A stretch of DNA of 64,000 nucleotides from Platanthera guangdongensis (taxonomy: Eukaryota > Streptophyta > Magnoliopsida > Asparagales > Orchidaceae), in assembly GCA_039583875.1 (NCBI GenBank), contig CM077147.1, forward strand, positions 156,325,846 to 156,389,845, written 5' to 3'. Made by a program: the position numbers and the translations under genes. The notes beneath the pieces were generated by a model. The model was given only the letters and a program-made list of their open reading frames with translations. It was not told the origin of the DNA and made no database searches. Below, piece by piece: positions 62,688-64,000 of the stretch. Numbering within the stretch: position 1 is the first letter of the stretch; each line of letters opens with the position of its first letter.

Positions 62688-64000
62688 TGTTGAATTCTGT
62701 GAAGTGAAAGTGGGTGAATGGAAGGCTTGGGAAACCTATCCGCGCGGACTACGCGGACAGGGTTGGCGGACTGCTAGGTCGTCAGGGATGTTGCAGGCGG
62801 TTTGCTCTGTGGCGTCCTGGGCGGTCTGTTCGCGCGGACTACGCGGACAGCAGTGGCGGTCTGACAGGCCAGTGTATGCTCAGCAGGCGGTTGACTCCCA
62901 AGAAGTAACCGGGCGGATAGAAATGCTATCCGCGGAGTCCGGTATGAAGTGGACTGAAGAACTGGTGCTCGGCAGACCGGTTTGGCAGTTGCCTTGGTCT
63001 TGCTCTGGTGCAGCGGGAAGCCGCGGAGACCGCCGGTCAGCGCGGACAGAAACTGGAGGTCGCCCGGTATGGCGGGCTAGATCCAGTGTCCGCCAGTAAG
63101 TGCGGACTGGCCCTTGTGGCCAGTGGACTGGACTTGGTGTGATCTGAACCAAGTCCAGGATGGCTCAGTCCGGGGAGATCGCGCAGTGGAGCACGGGCTG
63201 GTTTCTCAGTCCGCCAAGCATAGTAGAAGTGCTGTGGCCTTGTTTGCTAGCTTGGGGAAATGCGGACTGGAGAATTGCTTGTGCAGGAGCGTGCGGACTG
63301 GAGCCAGAGTCCGCTGAGTCCGGTACAGCCTTGTGATGAGGTTATGGACTCAGGGATGCGGACTGGAGGTCTGCAGTGCATGCGAACTGGAGTCTGCTGT
63401 TAGCAGACTGGATTGGCGTGTCCGCTAAGTCCGGAGGTGCCTTGGAGATGAGGTAATGGACTTGGGATATACGGATGGAAGCCGGGTGTCCGCTGAGTCC
63501 GGCAGGTGCCTTGATGGCGAAGCTGCGGGCTCGGGGTTTGCGGGCTGATGCCTTGTCCGCAGACTAGCGGACACGGCTATTGCGGAGTCCGGTTGTGGTG
63601 GTCCTGGCTTGGCCTCTGGCGGCAAGGCGGGCTGGATATTGGAGTCCGGCCTTGGAGAAGCTGGGGCGGACTGGCTATCTGCACAGGAGCGGCGAACTGG
63701 AATGTGTGTCCGCGGGCTGGCAGACACACTAGTTCTTGCTGCGGGATGTGGCGGTGATCCTATCGGCTAGGGCGGTGACCATACTCATCGTCGTGCCTAT
63801 AAATAGGACCCAAGTCACATCAGGAGTAACGGAACCTAACCGAAGTAAGTGAACAGTAATTGAGCTCGCGTAGGTTGCTGCGGTCTGGACTTTGGTGTCC
63901 GCGCGGATAGAGAGTTGACCCGGTTGTGCTGTGCAGGTTGTGCGGATAGCGCTGGAAAGCCAGGACTTGGCTCTGATTGCGGTCAGGGACAGTGCGGACT
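62688..64000 (+). repeat. C6 5' LTR (C3-related copia), truncated by window
   Basis: Starts TGTTGAATTCTGTGAAGTGA and continues AAGTGGGTGA, equivalent to the start of the C3 LTRs in reverse complement, then GC-rich sequence crowded with GCGGACT, TCCGC and GAGTCCGG. A duplicated block CGCGCGGACTACGCGGACAG lies at about 62742 and 62831. TATAAATAGG is at 63798-63807, matching the C3 TATA. Open frames here are GC-driven, not genes. Candidate target-site copy GTCTA at 62683-62687; the other end is unseen. Confidence 0.85.

Noticed and set aside
62674..63757. Open frames in the C6 LTR as genes
   Set aside because: Same GC-driven artefact as in the C3 LTRs; Arg/Gly/Trp-rich translations without domains.

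Overview
This window looks like nuclear heterochromatin from a large, repeat-rich flowering-plant genome. Almost every recognisable reading frame is retrotransposon-derived: Ty1/copia gag, protease, integrase, RT and RNase H, Ty3/gypsy chromovirus pol, and a Mutator-like/OTU remnant. I found no intact host gene, tRNA, rRNA or bacterial-type feature. The species cannot be named from the sequence. Element names (G1-G3, C1-C7) are labels of mine.

Layout. 1-3468: minus-strand Ty3/gypsy remnant (G2: gag, protease, primer site, candidate LTR). 3873-19930: degenerate plus-strand chromovirus (G1), split by a complete plus-strand SIRE/Maximus-like copia element, C1 (5954-17036, target duplication GTATC). 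C1 itself carries a 126-bp foldback MITE. 20130-20246: short exon-like minus-strand frame. 20248-23498: small, internally deleted minus-strand copia (C2). 23829-31259: nearly complete minus-strand copia (C3, target duplication ATGAT). 31260-39792: AT-rich or degenerate DNA with a MULE/OTU remnant (33487-34519) and gypsy-like noncoding sequence. 39793-64000: a nest of at least five elements, each cutting the previous one and none closed inside the window: C7 (minus), C4 (plus), G3 (LTR-like start plus 158-bp tandem repeats), C5 (minus), C6 (plus).

How the parts work together. The SIRE-like elements show the usual order LTR, primer site, gag with zinc knuckle, linker, protease, integrase, RT, RNase H, and in C5 and C7 an additional ORF (aORF) before the polypurine tract and 3' LTR. 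Two architectures seem worth attention. (1) The predicted transcribed leader of C1 contains about 24 short, mostly different palindromes separated by a nearly constant linker (TGAG-n-TAGG) every 18-26 nt. C7 has a related array with different palindromes. (2) The motif cluster found in each family's U3, upstream of its TATA box, recurs between pol and the aORF, again followed by a TATA box. This suggests the aORF has its own U3-like internal promoter. Most pol frames carry stops that look like C-to-T or G-to-A decay. C3 and C5 retain the YVDD RT motif.
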